The notes: a model not told the origin generated them from the letters alone. Numbered from the stretch's first letter, positions 41,129 to 50,943 are shown. The stretch is 64,000 nt of DNA from Leeuwenhoekiella sp. (GCA_002708845.1 PAPI01000024.1:62001-126000), one strand, 5' to 3'. Numbers and translations: made by a program.

Positions 41129-42121
41129 TTGGAATACACAATAAAATATAAGGCAAAGAATAGCTATGAGACTCAGGTTACTGACGCCTTATGGCAGTTC
41201 TTAATCGCGCCACAGGATAACGAATCTCAAAAACTGCGTCTGGCTGAGTTTAAAAACTCCTTAAACGCAGCAACGGAAGAGTCTACAAATTCCCTCAACT
41301 TTCATATTTACCGCGTTATACAGCGTAAAGCGTTCAAGTCAATTGAGTTTGAGGCTAATTTTATAGTCCGTAAAGAGGAAGTAAACCCGTTTTCAGCCCT
41401 GGATAGCATTTATAATGCTGAGCATTATGAGCAGCTCAACAGTCTTGATTTTAGAATTTCCCACGAGCAATTCCTGAATGCTACTGAGCTCACCAGCTAT
41501 CCTTATACGGGTGTGGATTTTGAATTTGAAGAAAACCGTTCGGTTTTTGACAATCTACAACAGTTGAACAGCTGGTTGTTTTCACATTTTAAATTTAAGC
41601 AGCAGGTTACCGATACCCGAAGCACAACTCAGGATTTTGTAACGCGTGGGGCGGGGGTTTGTCAGGATTTTACGCATTTATTTTTAGCAATAGCCCGTAA
41701 ATATAAAATCCCGTCGCGTTATACATCGGGCTACTTGCATCAGGGAAATGGTTACAAGGGCGATTCTCAAATGCACGCCTGGGTAGAATGTTATATTCCT
41801 GAAAAAGGCTGGCTAGGCTTTGATCCCACTAATAACCTTATCGCTTTAGAGAACCACATAAAAGTTGCTCATGGTAAAGATTATAGTGATTGTGCGCCTA
41901 TTAAAGGAGTATTATATACGTCGTCTTCAATCAATTCTACCGAATACAGTGTAGAAGTCTTTGCCCGGGAAGAAAATGCGCCAGATGTTTTCAGTCAATC
42001 TCAATCTCAGAGTTTTGGTGATCATGCAAATCAGCAACAGCTTGATTTTCAATTGCAATGGCAGCAACAGCAACAACAGCAGCAACAGCAATTACGCCAG
42101 CAGTCAAGCGACAGATTCTAA
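41129..42121 (+). CDS. Transglutaminase-like cysteine protease family protein with a polyglutamine tail
   Basis: The 330-residue product has the bacterial transglutaminase N-terminal domain (about 1-90) and the core with Cys178 (GAGVCQDFTHLFLAIAR), His216 (SQMHAWVE) and Asp232 (GFDPTNN), a complete papain-like triad. The last 30 residues are low complexity, including ten consecutive glutamines after Trp306. There is no signal peptide. No ATG fits: the start is TTG 41129 (MEYTIKYKAK). It forms a trio with the ATP-grasp and alpha-E genes, though 152 bases and a promoter box separate it from them. The reaction is unknown; it may trim or crosslink the product. Confidence 0.9.
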   Translation: MEYTIKYKAKNSYETQVTDALWQFLIAPQDNESQKLRLAEFKNSLNAATEESTNSLNFHIYRVIQRKAFKSIEFEANFIVRKEEVNPFSALDSIYNAEHYEQLNSLDFRISHEQFLNATELTSYPYTGVDFEFEENRSVFDNLQQLNSWLFSHFKFKQQVTDTRSTTQDFVTRGAGVCQDFTHLFLAIARKYKIPSRYTSGYLHQGNGYKGDSQMHAWVECYIPEKGWLGFDPTNNLIALENHIKVAHGKDYSDCAPIKGVLYTSSSINSTEYSVEVFAREENAPDVFSQSQSQSFGDHANQQQLDFQLQWQQQQQQQQQQLRQQSSDRF

Positions 42122-42184
42122 ATTCATTTGCAGGTTCTGCAGAAGCTTGGCATTTTGTTAAGCCGGCTTTTGTGTGGAAAACAG

Positions 42185-42192
42185 TAACTTTC
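42185..42192 (+). promoter_or_regulatory. -7-like box TAACTTTC for prfB
   Basis: It has one mismatch to TAnnTTTG and lies 17 bases before ATG 42210, in the same position as the TAACTTTA boxes of other genes. Confidence 0.35.
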
Positions 42193-42209
42193 GCAAAAGA
42201 TTAATCATT

Positions 42210-43316
42210 ATGACAACAAGCGATCAGGTCAAAGATCTTAAGCAACGCTTAGATGAACTTCGCGTGCATTTAGCTATTGATCAGAAACGTATTGAAATAC
42301 AGAACGAAGAGGAAAAAACCTTTGACCCTAATTTTTGGAATGATCCCAAAGAGGCCGAAATTTTTATGCGCAATCTGCGCGAAAAGAAAAATTGGGTGCA
42401 GGATTATGAAAAAGGGATCACCCTGACTGAAGAACTTGAGGTTTTACTGGAGTTCCACAAAGAGGGAGAAGCTTCTGAAGCCGAGGTTAACAATCAGTAT
42501 GAAAAGGCCAGTAAACTTATTGAAGGTCTTGAGTTTAAAAACATGCTTTCTGAAGAAGGTGACGATTTAAGCGCCGTGCTTCAAATCACCGCGGGTGCGG
42601 GCGGAACCGAAAGCTGTGACTGGGCTTCTATGCTGATGCGGATGTATTTGATGTGGAGTGAAAAAAACGGATACAAAATAAAAGAACTCAACTATCAGGC
42701 AGGTGATGTGGCCGGGGTAAAAACCGTAACATTGGAAATTGACGGCCCTTTCGCATTTGGCTGGCTGAAAAGTGAAAATGGGGTTCACCGTTTGGTACGC
42801 ATCTCTCCTTTTGACAGCAACGCCAAGCGCCATACCTCTTTTGCTTCGGTATATGTGTATCCGCTGGCAGATGACAGTATTGAGATTGATATTAACCCCG
42901 CTGATATTAGCTGGGATTTTGCGCGTTCCTCTGGTGCAGGTGGGCAAAATGTAAATAAGGTCGAAACCAAGGCTATACTTACCCACCATCCTACGGGAAT
43001 CGTTATTCACAACTCAGAGACCCGCTCACAGCTTGAAAATAGAGAGAAAGCTATGCAAATGCTTAAGTCGCAATTGTATGAAATTGAACTCAAAAAACGC
43101 CAGGCGGCCCGCGATGAAATTGAAGCGGAGAAAAAGGCAATCGAATGGGGATCTCAAATACGCAATTATGTCTTGCACCCCTACAAACTGATAAAAGATG
43201 TGCGCACCGGTGAAGAAACCGGAAACACCGATACGGTTTTAGATGGTGATATTGATGCTTTTCTAAAAGCCTACCTGATGATGACCGGTCAAAAGGAAAC
43301 CAGTAACGAATTGTAA
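42210..43316 (+). CDS. prfB: Peptide chain release factor 2, without frameshift site
   Basis: RF2 reads UGA and UAA stop codons and triggers peptide release. The 368-residue product has the codon-reading SPF (residues 199-201) and the catalytic GGQ (244-246, SSGAGGQNVNK). In many bacteria, codons near 25 carry an in-frame UGA that needs a +1 frameshift. Here the matching position (LRVHL then AID, near 42261-42281) is read straight through with no stop. ATG 42210 is preferred to GTG 42174. arsC follows after 2 bases. Confidence 0.96.
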   Translation: MTTSDQVKDLKQRLDELRVHLAIDQKRIEIQNEEEKTFDPNFWNDPKEAEIFMRNLREKKNWVQDYEKGITLTEELEVLLEFHKEGEASEAEVNNQYEKASKLIEGLEFKNMLSEEGDDLSAVLQITAGAGGTESCDWASMLMRMYLMWSEKNGYKIKELNYQAGDVAGVKTVTLEIDGPFAFGWLKSENGVHRLVRISPFDSNAKRHTSFASVYVYPLADDSIEIDINPADISWDFARSSGAGGQNVNKVETKAILTHHPTGIVIHNSETRSQLENREKAMQMLKSQLYEIELKKRQAARDEIEAEKKAIEWGSQIRNYVLHPYKLIKDVRTGEETGNTDTVLDGDIDAFLKAYLMMTGQKETSNEL

Positions 43317-43318
43317 TT

Positions 43319-43663
43319 ATGCTTAAAATCTATCATAACCCCAGATGTCGCAAAAGCCGCGAAGGGCTTGCTATTCTTGAAGCTTCAGGAGAAGAATTTG
43401 AAATCGTAAAGTATCTCGAAAATTCACCCTCCTATTTAGAACTCGCTGCTATTTTGGGAAAATTAAATCTTAAACCTATTGAGCTTGTTCGTAAAAATGA
43501 GAGCATATGGAAAGAAGAATTTAAAGGAAAAGAATTGTCTGATGAAGAAATCATTCAGGCTATGGTAAACAATCCCAAACTGATTGAGCGACCTATAGTT
43601 ATTAAAAATAATCAGGCCGTTTTAGGCAGACCTCCCGAAAACATTAGCCAGCTGTTCAAATAA
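43319..43663 (+). CDS. ArsC-family arsenate reductase-like protein
   Basis: The 114-residue product has the ArsC active site NPRCRKSREGLAIL with catalytic Cys10 and the helix ending NPKLIERPIVIKNNQAVLGRPPE. These are the classic glutaredoxin-coupled arsenate reductase features, but the family also includes members of unknown substrate. It starts 2 bases after prfB and is likely cotranscribed. No other arsenic gene is nearby, so resistance is not proved. Its fold relative at 32223 has lost the cysteine. Confidence 0.88.
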   Translation: MLKIYHNPRCRKSREGLAILEASGEEFEIVKYLENSPSYLELAAILGKLNLKPIELVRKNESIWKEEFKGKELSDEEIIQAMVNNPKLIERPIVIKNNQAVLGRPPENISQLFK

Positions 43664-43751
43664 TTTGAAAGTCCTTTAACAGAATTTTAACCGGATCCCG
43701 GTTAAACCTATCTTATCATTCTAGTCTAATTAGCGAAACCAAAAATTGACT

Positions 43752-46268
43752 ATGAATAAATTGACCTTAGTACTTGCACTCTTCTTGTGCACGAGTATTT
43801 TATTTGCCCAAAAATCTCAAGATTTTACCATTTCTGGTAAAGTAGTTGACAAAGCAGCCGGAGTGCCGCTTGAATATGCTACCATTACGGTAAAAGATCG
43901 TAACAATGCCCAGGACGTTGAAGGTGGGATTACCGACCCCTCTGGAAACTTTAGCGTTTCAGTTCCTGCCGGTGATTACTCCATTAAAATTGAATACATC
44001 TCCTTCCAGCCCATAATATTGCAGCGTAGTATTTCAGAAGATTTAAATCTGGGTACTATTCAACTTGAATTTGCTGCTTCAGATCTTGAAGAAGTAACTG
44101 TGGTTGCCGAAACCACTACCGTAGATGTTCGACTGGATAAAAAGATTTACAATATTGGTAAAGATTTGACTACCGCTGGTGGTACCGTGAGTGATGCACT
44201 AAATAATGTACCATCTGTTTCGGTAGATGTTGAAGGAGGCATCAGCCTTCGTGGTAACGAGAACGTACGCATCCTGATTAACGGAAAACCTTCAGCTCTT
44301 GCGGGTTTTGGTAGTACAGACGTACTGGGCCAGCTTCCGGCAGATGCAATAGAGCGTGTAGAAGTAATAACTTCCCCTTCCGCAAGATATGATGCTGAAG
44401 GTACTGCAGGTATTCTAAATATTATATTACGTAAAGAAAAAACCTTAGGCTTTAACGGCTCTTTTCAGGCAAGCGGTGGTACACCTACAAACGCCAGCAT
44501 TACCTCAAACCTGAATTACAGAACTAATAAATTTAATATTTTTAATACCCTTGGATATCGCTATCGCGAAAGCCCTGGTAACGGTTTTTTTGATACCCGA
44601 TATTTCAATGAACGGCAGGATGCTTTTTTAGATAGCGTTCCTTACAACCGAAATATTGAAGATCGGGAGTATGATCGTCAGGATCGCGGATTTAACGGAA
44701 ACCTGGGGCTGGAGTACTATATAACCGATATGTCATCAATTACCGGATCATTTTTCTACAGAAAAGGAATGGATGAGGATGTAACTCGAAACACCAATGA
44801 TTATTTTCTGGATAATAACCGCCAGATAGGTACTCAACGCCGGGAACTGGAGACTGAAGACGATGAAAGTTATCAGTTTGCTTTGAATTATATGAATAAG
44901 TTTGATGAAAATGGACATCAGCTTACTGCAGATTTTCAATATGATGTAGACAGTGAAGTACAGGAGGCTTTTATATCTGAACCGGTTTTATTTCAGGATC
45001 CTTCTTTGACTGAAACTATCAATATTCCACGTGAGGAAACGAATACGCTTGAAGATCAAAAAGAATATTTGTTACAGGCCGATTATGTATTACCATTAGG
45101 GGAAGATTCACAATTTGAAGCCGGTTACCGAGGTAATTGGGAAAATACCGTTACCGACTACGAATTGCGTCAGGAAGACTCAAACGGCTTGCTTCAAATC
45201 AATGAAAACCAAACTAATATTTTTGACTATACCGAAAATGTTCAGGCACTATATACCCAATACGGAACCAAGTTTGGAGATTTTAGTTTTCTTGCCGGTT
45301 TACGCTTGGAGAATACCAATCTAAAAGGAGACATTACTTCTATTCTTACCGAACAGGAGTTGCAGGAGGAATTCTCATTTCCTATCAACACCAATTTTGA
45401 CAACAATTACTTAGGCCTCTTCCCTACGCTGAACATTATTTATGAATTAGGTGAAGAAGAAAATATCACACTAGGATATAACCGAAGAATTAACAGACCT
45501 CGAGGATGGTATATCAATCCATTCCCTTCACGTTCAAGCCGTACTAACATTTTTCAGGGGAATCCAAATTTAAGACCTGCATTTTCTAATGCATTTGATC
45601 TGGGTTATTTAAAACGTTGGGATAAAATTACACTTACCTCTTCAGTATATTACCAAAGAGAGACAGATGCATTTCAACGGGTGCAGGAAGAAGTGACTAT
45701 TACCGGACCTAGCGGAAATGATGTCGAGGTAATACGTAGCATTCCGTTTAACCTGGCTACTAATGATCGCACCGGTGCTGAGGCTGGGATCCTTTACAAT
45801 CCAGCTAAATGGTTGCGCTTAAACGGAAGTATCAACTTCTTTCAATTTAACTTAAATGGGTCTTTTAACGGAGAGGATTACAGTCGTAAGAACTCCAGCT
45901 GGTTTGGCCGTTTCAGTTCTAAGGTAACGCTTCCCGGTGCTATAGACTGGCAAACCAATGCTTTTTACCGTGGAGCATCTCAGGAAATTCAGGGATCACA
46001 GGATGGTATTTTGTCAATTGATCTGGCTTTAAGTAAAGAGCTTTTTGATGGCAGTACGACTATCTCTGCAAATGTGAGTGATTTATTGAACTCCAGAAAA
46101 CGTAACAGTTTTACCACAACTGAATTTTTTGAACAAAATAGCGAGTTTCAGTGGAGACAGCGTCAGATTAACTTTTCGGTAATTTACCGTTTCAATCAAC
46201 AACGTGAGGAGCGCAAAAGACCAAGACAAGGACAATATGGAGATGATGATGGTGAATTTGAGGGATAA
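43752..46268 (+). CDS. TonB-dependent-receptor-type outer membrane beta-barrel protein
   Basis: The 838-residue product has a signal peptide ending near ILFAQ, then a carboxypeptidase-regulatory-like beta-sandwich (about 25-110: FTISGKVVDKAAGVPLEYATITV). A plug domain follows (VSDALNNVPSVSVDVEGGISLRGNENVRILINGKPSAL, about 155-195). A large beta barrel, rich in aromatic strands, ends with INFSVIYRF and an unusual charged tail. It is the type often called outer membrane beta-barrel family protein. The ligand is unknown and no SusD partner follows. ATG 43752 is preferred to the TTG at 43746. Confidence 0.93.
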   Translation: MNKLTLVLALFLCTSILFAQKSQDFTISGKVVDKAAGVPLEYATITVKDRNNAQDVEGGITDPSGNFSVSVPAGDYSIKIEYISFQPIILQRSISEDLNLGTIQLEFAASDLEEVTVVAETTTVDVRLDKKIYNIGKDLTTAGGTVSDALNNVPSVSVDVEGGISLRGNENVRILINGKPSALAGFGSTDVLGQLPADAIERVEVITSPSARYDAEGTAGILNIILRKEKTLGFNGSFQASGGTPTNASITSNLNYRTNKFNIFNTLGYRYRESPGNGFFDTRYFNERQDAFLDSVPYNRNIEDREYDRQDRGFNGNLGLEYYITDMSSITGSFFYRKGMDEDVTRNTNDYFLDNNRQIGTQRRELETEDDESYQFALNYMNKFDENGHQLTADFQYDVDSEVQEAFISEPVLFQDPSLTETINIPREETNTLEDQKEYLLQADYVLPLGEDSQFEAGYRGNWENTVTDYELRQEDSNGLLQINENQTNIFDYTENVQALYTQYGTKFGDFSFLAGLRLENTNLKGDITSILTEQELQEEFSFPINTNFDNNYLGLFPTLNIIYELGEEENITLGYNRRINRPRGWYINPFPSRSSRTNIFQGNPNLRPAFSNAFDLGYLKRWDKITLTSSVYYQRETDAFQRVQEEVTITGPSGNDVEVIRSIPFNLATNDRTGAEAGILYNPAKWLRLNGSINFFQFNLNGSFNGEDYSRKNSSWFGRFSSKVTLPGAIDWQTNAFYRGASQEIQGSQDGILSIDLALSKELFDGSTTISANVSDLLNSRKRNSFTTTEFFEQNSEFQWRQRQINFSVIYRFNQQREERKRPRQGQYGDDDGEFEG

Positions 46269-46291
46269 TATTTTCATCAGGCATAATCTCG

Positions 46292-46328
46292 GGTCATTTC
46301 ATTCATTTGAAATGACCTTTTTTTTTTT
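46292..46328 (+). terminator. Rho-independent terminator
   Basis: A 10-bp perfect stem (46292-46301 with 46308-46317) and 6-base loop are followed by eleven T's. It belongs to the barrel gene. Confidence 0.95.
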
Positions 46329-46487
46329 GGTATTGTGTATTCACTGCTTAAAATTCTGGTCTTTCTATGTGGCCAATAGGCTTGCAGAGAATTTTCAAAG
46401 TACAACTATAAAGCAATTTATAGAATAACATACAATTGGAAGAAAATCAGTAACTTACATATTACGCATTTATGCTATTAAAGTGTA

Positions 46488-47435
46488 ATGATGAAAAAGC
46501 TACTCTTAATTTTTCTGGTCGCAACAGTTATCTGCTCCTGCGATGATGACGACAATACCATTTCTGTAGGGCTTCTCGCAGAACACCGTGGAATATATAT
46601 CAATGATTTTTATACAAGCGGAATATTAGGAAACGCTACTCAGGAGGATAATTTATTGGCCTGGGTTGATCAAAACGACTTTACAGATATTTATTTATAT
46701 AATGTTGGTGCCATTTTAGGCGATGGCCTTGATAATGAATTGCGGGTATTTGTCAACAAGGCGCATAATCAAAATCCGTATCTACGGGTATCTTTCGTTT
46801 CCGCGGGCTTTGGAGACTCCTTTACGGCGATTGAAAATTACCACGACGGTCGTAAAGACAGTAAACCAGATGGAATTGTTAGTGAAATAGAATTCTGGAA
46901 TGGCAGTATGAATTTTACGGATGATTACGTGCCGTGGATTGATAAAGTAAATGATTTGAAATTTACGCCTCCACCCGGAGAAGTCGCACCTTTAAATGCC
47001 GGGATAACCCGCCAGTTTTATATAGGAAAAATCAAAGATCCCGGATCGCCTCCAAGTTTAATTATTGCAAAAGAGTTGGTGCAACACCACGATGAAATAT
47101 TCCTAACTAACTACCATACCGATGCTTGGCAATTGTCTGGTTCGACCGCAGAAAATTCGATAGTTAATAAATTGAATTTACTAGCACAGGCCGGAATGGA
47201 ACTCAATAAAGAAGTAAATATCGTCATTCTTTTTAATGTCTTTCAGCTCTCACCTTCTCCTGAAATATGGGATTATTTCGCGACCGGCGGAATGAATAAC
47301 GAATTTGAAGATGCCTTTGTGGAATGGAGCTCAGACTATAATGCCAGTACTGCAATTACTAATAAAGAGTTTTTAAATATCAAAGGTTTTGGCATCTATA
47401 GATACAGCGATGGGCTAAGTGCACGACCCTTATAA
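46488..47435 (+). CDS. Unrecognised lipoprotein, possibly TIM-barrel-like
   Basis: The 315-residue product has a lipobox (VICSC, Cys18) followed by a run of aspartates. The mature part alternates helices and strands: HRGIYINDFYTSGIL, NDFTDIYLYNVGAILGD, NPYLRVSFVSAGFGDSF, GIVSEIEFWNGSM, and ends NIKGFGIYRYSD. The ExxFW and final YRYSD pieces recall glycosidase-like barrels, but I see no clear catalytic pair. It is probably on the cell surface. It is monocistronic, with terminators on both sides. Confidence 0.7.
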   Translation: MMKKLLLIFLVATVICSCDDDDNTISVGLLAEHRGIYINDFYTSGILGNATQEDNLLAWVDQNDFTDIYLYNVGAILGDGLDNELRVFVNKAHNQNPYLRVSFVSAGFGDSFTAIENYHDGRKDSKPDGIVSEIEFWNGSMNFTDDYVPWIDKVNDLKFTPPPGEVAPLNAGITRQFYIGKIKDPGSPPSLIIAKELVQHHDEIFLTNYHTDAWQLSGSTAENSIVNKLNLLAQAGMELNKEVNIVILFNVFQLSPSPEIWDYFATGGMNNEFEDAFVEWSSDYNASTAITNKEFLNIKGFGIYRYSDGLSARPL

Positions 47436-47746
47436 AAATAGTTTCATAAAAAAAGCCCGCTCTATTACAGAGCGGGCTTTCTACTTATAATTGTTTGACG
47501 ACTATCAATTAGTGATTTTAACATTTATGCAGTCTGCCCGATAAACCCCTTCACAATGCACTCGAATATCTTACAAGTGATTTATCAAATTCGTAACATA
47601 AATACCTGAAAACAAGGAGTATTTAAAAAACAATAAAAATTATTAGCAATTATCTAAATAATTGGATATCATTGAATCTTAAAATTTTATTAAAAAACTC
47701 TCAAAGCCCTACTAAGAGAAAATTCTTATCACTTAAAAAAACGTAA
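47436..47746. other. Gene-free gap after the lipoprotein
   Basis: The first 45 bases hold a strong terminator. The remaining 265 bases are AT-rich, with no open frame of note. The promoter of the next lipoprotein gene must be here, but no exact TAnnTTTG is visible near its ATG. Confidence 0.5.
47452..47480. terminator. Bidirectional hairpin terminator
   Basis: A 12-bp perfect stem (47452-47463 with 47469-47480) around ATTAC has A's before and T's after. The sequence following it, CTTTCTACTTATAATT, is almost the same as that after the terminator at 49170. Confidence 0.92.
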
Positions 47747-49126
47747 ATGAGGTTAATTCAAATTTTTAAATCATTATTACTCTTAGCATGTATTGGGCTA
47801 GCATCGTGTAGCAGCGACTCAGAATCTGAAACAGTTGAACCTGAAAAAGATGCAATACTTCAAATCACATCGGGAAGCTCTATTGATTTTGGGGAGATTA
47901 TAATTGGAGAAGAAGGTGAGGCTTCTTTTCAAATTAAAAATACAGGTGAATCAGACCTTGTCGTTTCAAGCTTTACAATGCCTTCTTATGTGAGTTTAAA
48001 TAAAATATCTGCGACTTTGACTCCCGGTCAAAGTTTAGACGTACTGGTAAGCATTAAACCTACGGAGGTAAACACCTATAGTGACATTATAGCTATTGTA
48101 AGCAATGCTGCTTCGGGAGAAAATACCATTACATTAACCGGTAGCAGTAGAAGTAGCATCTTTACAGGAGACGTAAATCTGAAATCTCAACAAGAAGTAG
48201 ATGATTTTGGTTCTAAAAATTATACAGGAGTTTTTGGCAATGTATTTATTGGTGTAGATTCTGGCGAAACAGATATTACAGACTTGGGTCCTTTAAATAG
48301 TCTGACCAGTATTTCTGAAAATCTTACGATAAGAAATAACAAGGCTCTAACTTCAATAGCTGAATTTGAAAATTTTGACACCCTTGGAGGTAACTTGTTC
48401 ATCAGTACAAACGGTTTGACAGCTATTACTGGTTTTCAAAAGCTTACCAAAATAAGCGGTAATTTAGATTTGACAGGAAACAATGATTTAACAAGTTTTA
48501 CTGGTTTTAATAGTTTAAGCGAAATAGGTGGTTCATTGGCTATTAATAGTAATAATGAGCTTCAAACTCTCGACGACTTCACAAATCTCATCACAATTGG
48601 CACTGATCTCTTTATAATTGGAAACAGTTCTTTGACCAGCTTAAATGCTTTAAAGAACATTAATGCTACAATAAGCTATTTAAATATATCGTATACAACT
48701 GCTTTAACGAGTCTGGAGGGATTAGAAAGCATTACAACAGTAGAAACTCTAGAAATCGCAGGGAATATTGCATTAGCAGACTTTCAAGGTTTAGGTAACC
48801 TCACAGAAGTAAGTGGTACGTTTACCATTCAAAATAATCAAGCTTTGATAAACTTAAATGGTTTAGATAAGCTGACCACTATTGGAGAATCCTTTGTAAT
48901 AGATAATAATAGTTCAATGATCAATTTAGATGGCCCTACGACTTTAACGTCATTAAATGCTGCGTTATTGATCACCGGTAATAGTAATTTAGATGATTTT
49001 TGCGGACTGAGTCAATTAATAAAAAATGGAGCTGTTACAGAGTCCAGTTATTCAGTTACTTCAAATAAGTACAACCCAAGCTATGAGCAAATACAGAATG
49101 ATGGTGCGGGCGGTTGCAAGCTATAG
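47747..49126 (+). CDS. Lipoprotein with an ASH/DUF1573-like domain and L-domain (leucine-rich) repeats
   Basis: The 459-residue product has a lipobox (ASC near residue 21). A beta sandwich of the HYDIN/DUF1573 type follows (about 35-135: IDFGEIIIGEEGEASFQIKNTGESDLVVSSF and SIKPTEVNTYSDIIAI). The rest is a run of receptor L-domain-like repeats with the pattern sI-gnL-I-nN--LTs--gf--L (about 150-420), ending in GGCKL. Such repeats make surface solenoids that bind proteins or sugars. Codon use is more AT-rich than most neighbours. The ligand is unknown. Confidence 0.88.
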   Translation: MRLIQIFKSLLLLACIGLASCSSDSESETVEPEKDAILQITSGSSIDFGEIIIGEEGEASFQIKNTGESDLVVSSFTMPSYVSLNKISATLTPGQSLDVLVSIKPTEVNTYSDIIAIVSNAASGENTITLTGSSRSSIFTGDVNLKSQQEVDDFGSKNYTGVFGNVFIGVDSGETDITDLGPLNSLTSISENLTIRNNKALTSIAEFENFDTLGGNLFISTNGLTAITGFQKLTKISGNLDLTGNNDLTSFTGFNSLSEIGGSLAINSNNELQTLDDFTNLITIGTDLFIIGNSSLTSLNALKNINATISYLNISYTTALTSLEGLESITTVETLEIAGNIALADFQGLGNLTEVSGTFTIQNNQALINLNGLDKLTTIGESFVIDNNSSMINLDGPTTLTSLNAALLITGNSNLDDFCGLSQLIKNGAVTESSYSVTSNKYNPSYEQIQNDGAGGCKL

Positions 49127-49169
49127 TAAATAAGATTATTTATCGTTTAAGTTAAATTTTAAACCCAAA

Positions 49170-49199
49170 AAAGCCCGATTCATTAATGAATCGGGCTTT
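49170..49199. terminator. 30-bp palindromic bidirectional terminator
   Basis: The left arm AAAGCCCGATTCATT (49170-49184) meets its exact reverse complement (49185-49199) with no spacer. It serves the lipoprotein gene and the convergent small membrane protein gene. Confidence 0.93.
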
Positions 49200-49226
49200 C
49201 TACTTAAAATTATATACGAGTATATA

Positions 49227-49400
49227 TTAGGAATTCTCACGTTTAAGACGTCTTTCCTCACGCATTTCTTCTAAACGTTCTTTGGCTGCGCCAAAAATCC
49301 AGTACGGAAGAATAGAAACTAAAAAAATCATTAACCAGAAACCTATGGTCAAAATGGTTAAAAATGCAAGGAAGCCTAAGTATTGATCAAATTCAAACAT
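49227..49400 (-). CDS. 57-residue single-helix membrane protein
   Basis: The product has a membrane helix at about 9-32 (FLAFLTILTIGFWLMIFLVSIL), then PYWIFGAAKERL and a charged, probably coiled tail (EEMREERRLKREN). ATG 49400 is the likely start; an in-frame start at 49424 adds eight residues. It is convergent with the lipoprotein gene and divergent from fumC. The family is not recognised, but the helix-plus-coil layout suggests a small membrane accessory protein. Confidence 0.65.
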   Translation of the reverse strand: MFEFDQYLGFLAFLTILTIGFWLMIFLVSILPYWIFGAAKERLEEMREERRLKRENS

Positions 49401-49518
49401 AATATGGTTTTTGTCTGATGGCAAATTTAGGGATTCTCCTTCAAAAAATGCAAGACTTATTTTAATTTATAAACAATTTTATAACAAGCCTAAGCCGTGG
49501 TAATTAAGGCGAAACCGT

Positions 49519-49526
49519 TATTTTTG
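49519..49526 (+). promoter_or_regulatory. -7 box TATTTTTG for fumC
   Basis: This exact TAnnTTTG match sits so close to the first in-frame ATG (49528) that transcription would start after it, near 49532. That makes ATG 49549 the real start. Confidence 0.6.
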
Positions 49527-49548
49527 TATGACTAAAAACTACCGAAAA

Positions 49549-50943
49549 ATGGAATACAGAATAGAGAAAGACACCCTTGGCGAAGTTAAAGTACCGGCAG
49601 ATAAAATCTGGGGTGCACAAACTGAACGTTCTCGTAATAATTTTAAAATAGGAAGCCCTGGTTCTATGCCTATAGAAATTATTTACGGCTTTGCCTATTT
49701 AAAGAAAGCAGCAGCGTATACCAATTGTGAATTGGGTGTTTTATCCGAAGAAAAACGCGATCTTATTGCTCAGGTCTGTGATGAAATTTTAGAAGGAAAA
49801 CACGATGATCAGTTCCCTCTTGTAATCTGGCAAACCGGTTCAGGTACTCAGAGTAATATGAATGTTAATGAAGTGATTGCAAACCGTGCACATATCATCG
49901 CAGGTAAGAAACTGGGTGAAGGCGAAAAAACTCTGCAGCCTAATGATGATGTAAATAAGTCGCAGTCTTCTAACGACACCTTCCCTACTGGTATGCATAT
50001 CGCAGCCTACAAAAAAATTATGGAGGTGACCCTTCCAGGAGTAATCACACTTAGAAATACCCTTAAGAAAAAGTCTGACGAGTTTCGCGAAGTAGTAAAA
50101 ATAGGTCGTACGCACCTTATGGATGCCACGCCACTTACTTTAGGTCAGGAGTTTTCGGGCTATGTATCGCAACTGGATCACGGGATTAAAGCCGTTGAAC
50201 ATACGCTTGATCATCTTTCTGAACTGGCACTAGGAGGCACCGCTGTGGGAACCGGACTTAACACACCTAAAGGTTACGACAAACTTGTGGCTGATTATAT
50301 TGCCAAATTTACAGAGCAGCCTTTTAAAACCGCTGAGAATAAATTTGAAGCACTGGCAGCACACGATGCGATTGTTGAGTCTCACGGAGCTTTGAAGCAA
50401 CTTGCAGTTTCTCTTAATAAAATTGCTAATGACATACGTTTGCTGGCCAGTGGTCCACGCTCGGGGATTGGAGAGATTACTATACCTGCAAATGAGCCTG
50501 GTTCTTCTATTATGCCTGGTAAAGTAAACCCCACCCAGTGTGAGGCACTTACCATGGTTTGCGCTCAGGTTATTGGTAACGATATGGCTATTGCTGTCGG
50601 CGGGATGCAGGGACAGTACGAACTCAATGTATTCAAACCAGTAATGGCAGCAAATCTTTTGCATAGCGCACAATTGTTGGGTGACGCCTGTGTATCCTTT
50701 GAAGAGCATTGCGCTGCCGGTATAGAACCGAATCATGCACGTATCAAAACCATGCTTGACAATTCATTAATGCTGGTAACGGCTTTAAATACCAAGATTG
50801 GTTATTACAAAGCGGCTGAAATTGCAAATACCGCGCACGAAAATGGTACAACGCTCAAAGAAGAAGCCGTTAATCTCGGTTATGTAACTGAAGAAGAATT
50901 TGACGAATGGGTAAATCCTAAAGATATGGTAGGAGAAATCTAG
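49549..50943 (+). CDS. fumC: Fumarate hydratase class II
   Basis: FumC hydrates fumarate to malate in the TCA cycle and needs no iron-sulfur cluster. The 464-residue product has the superfamily signature [15 protein letters not shown] (about 315-329), [20 protein letters not shown] near 95-114, and [20 protein letters not shown] near 185-204. Compared with E. coli Fum[29 protein letters not shown] aligns from residue 1, which supports ATG 49549. It has its own promoter box and terminator. Confidence 0.97.
   Translation: MEYRIEKDTLGEVKVPADKIWGAQTERSRNNFKIGSPGSMPIEIIYGFAYLKKAAAYTNCELGVLSEEKRDLIAQVCDEILEGKHDDQFPLVIWQTGSGTQSNMNVNEVIANRAHIIAGKKLGEGEKTLQPNDDVNKSQSSNDTFPTGMHIAAYKKIMEVTLPGVITLRNTLKKKSDEFREVVKIGRTHLMDATPLTLGQEFSGYVSQLDHGIKAVEHTLDHLSELALGGTAVGTGLNTPKGYDKLVADYIAKFTEQPFKTAENKFEALAAHDAIVESHGALKQLAVSLNKIANDIRLLASGPRSGIGEITIPANEPGSSIMPGKVNPTQCEALTMVCAQVIGNDMAIAVGGMQGQYELNVFKPVMAANLLHSAQLLGDACVSFEEHCAAGIEPNHARIKTMLDNSLMLVTALNTKIGYYKAAEIANTAHENGTTLKEEAVNLGYVTEEEFDEWVNPKDMVGEI

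Noticed and set aside
42567-43010. Minus-strand open frame of 147 codons inside prfB
   Set aside because: It is antisense to the conserved RF2 core and has no recognisable features.
50230-50736. Minus-strand open frame of 168 codons inside fumC
   Set aside because: It is antisense to the FumC signature region.
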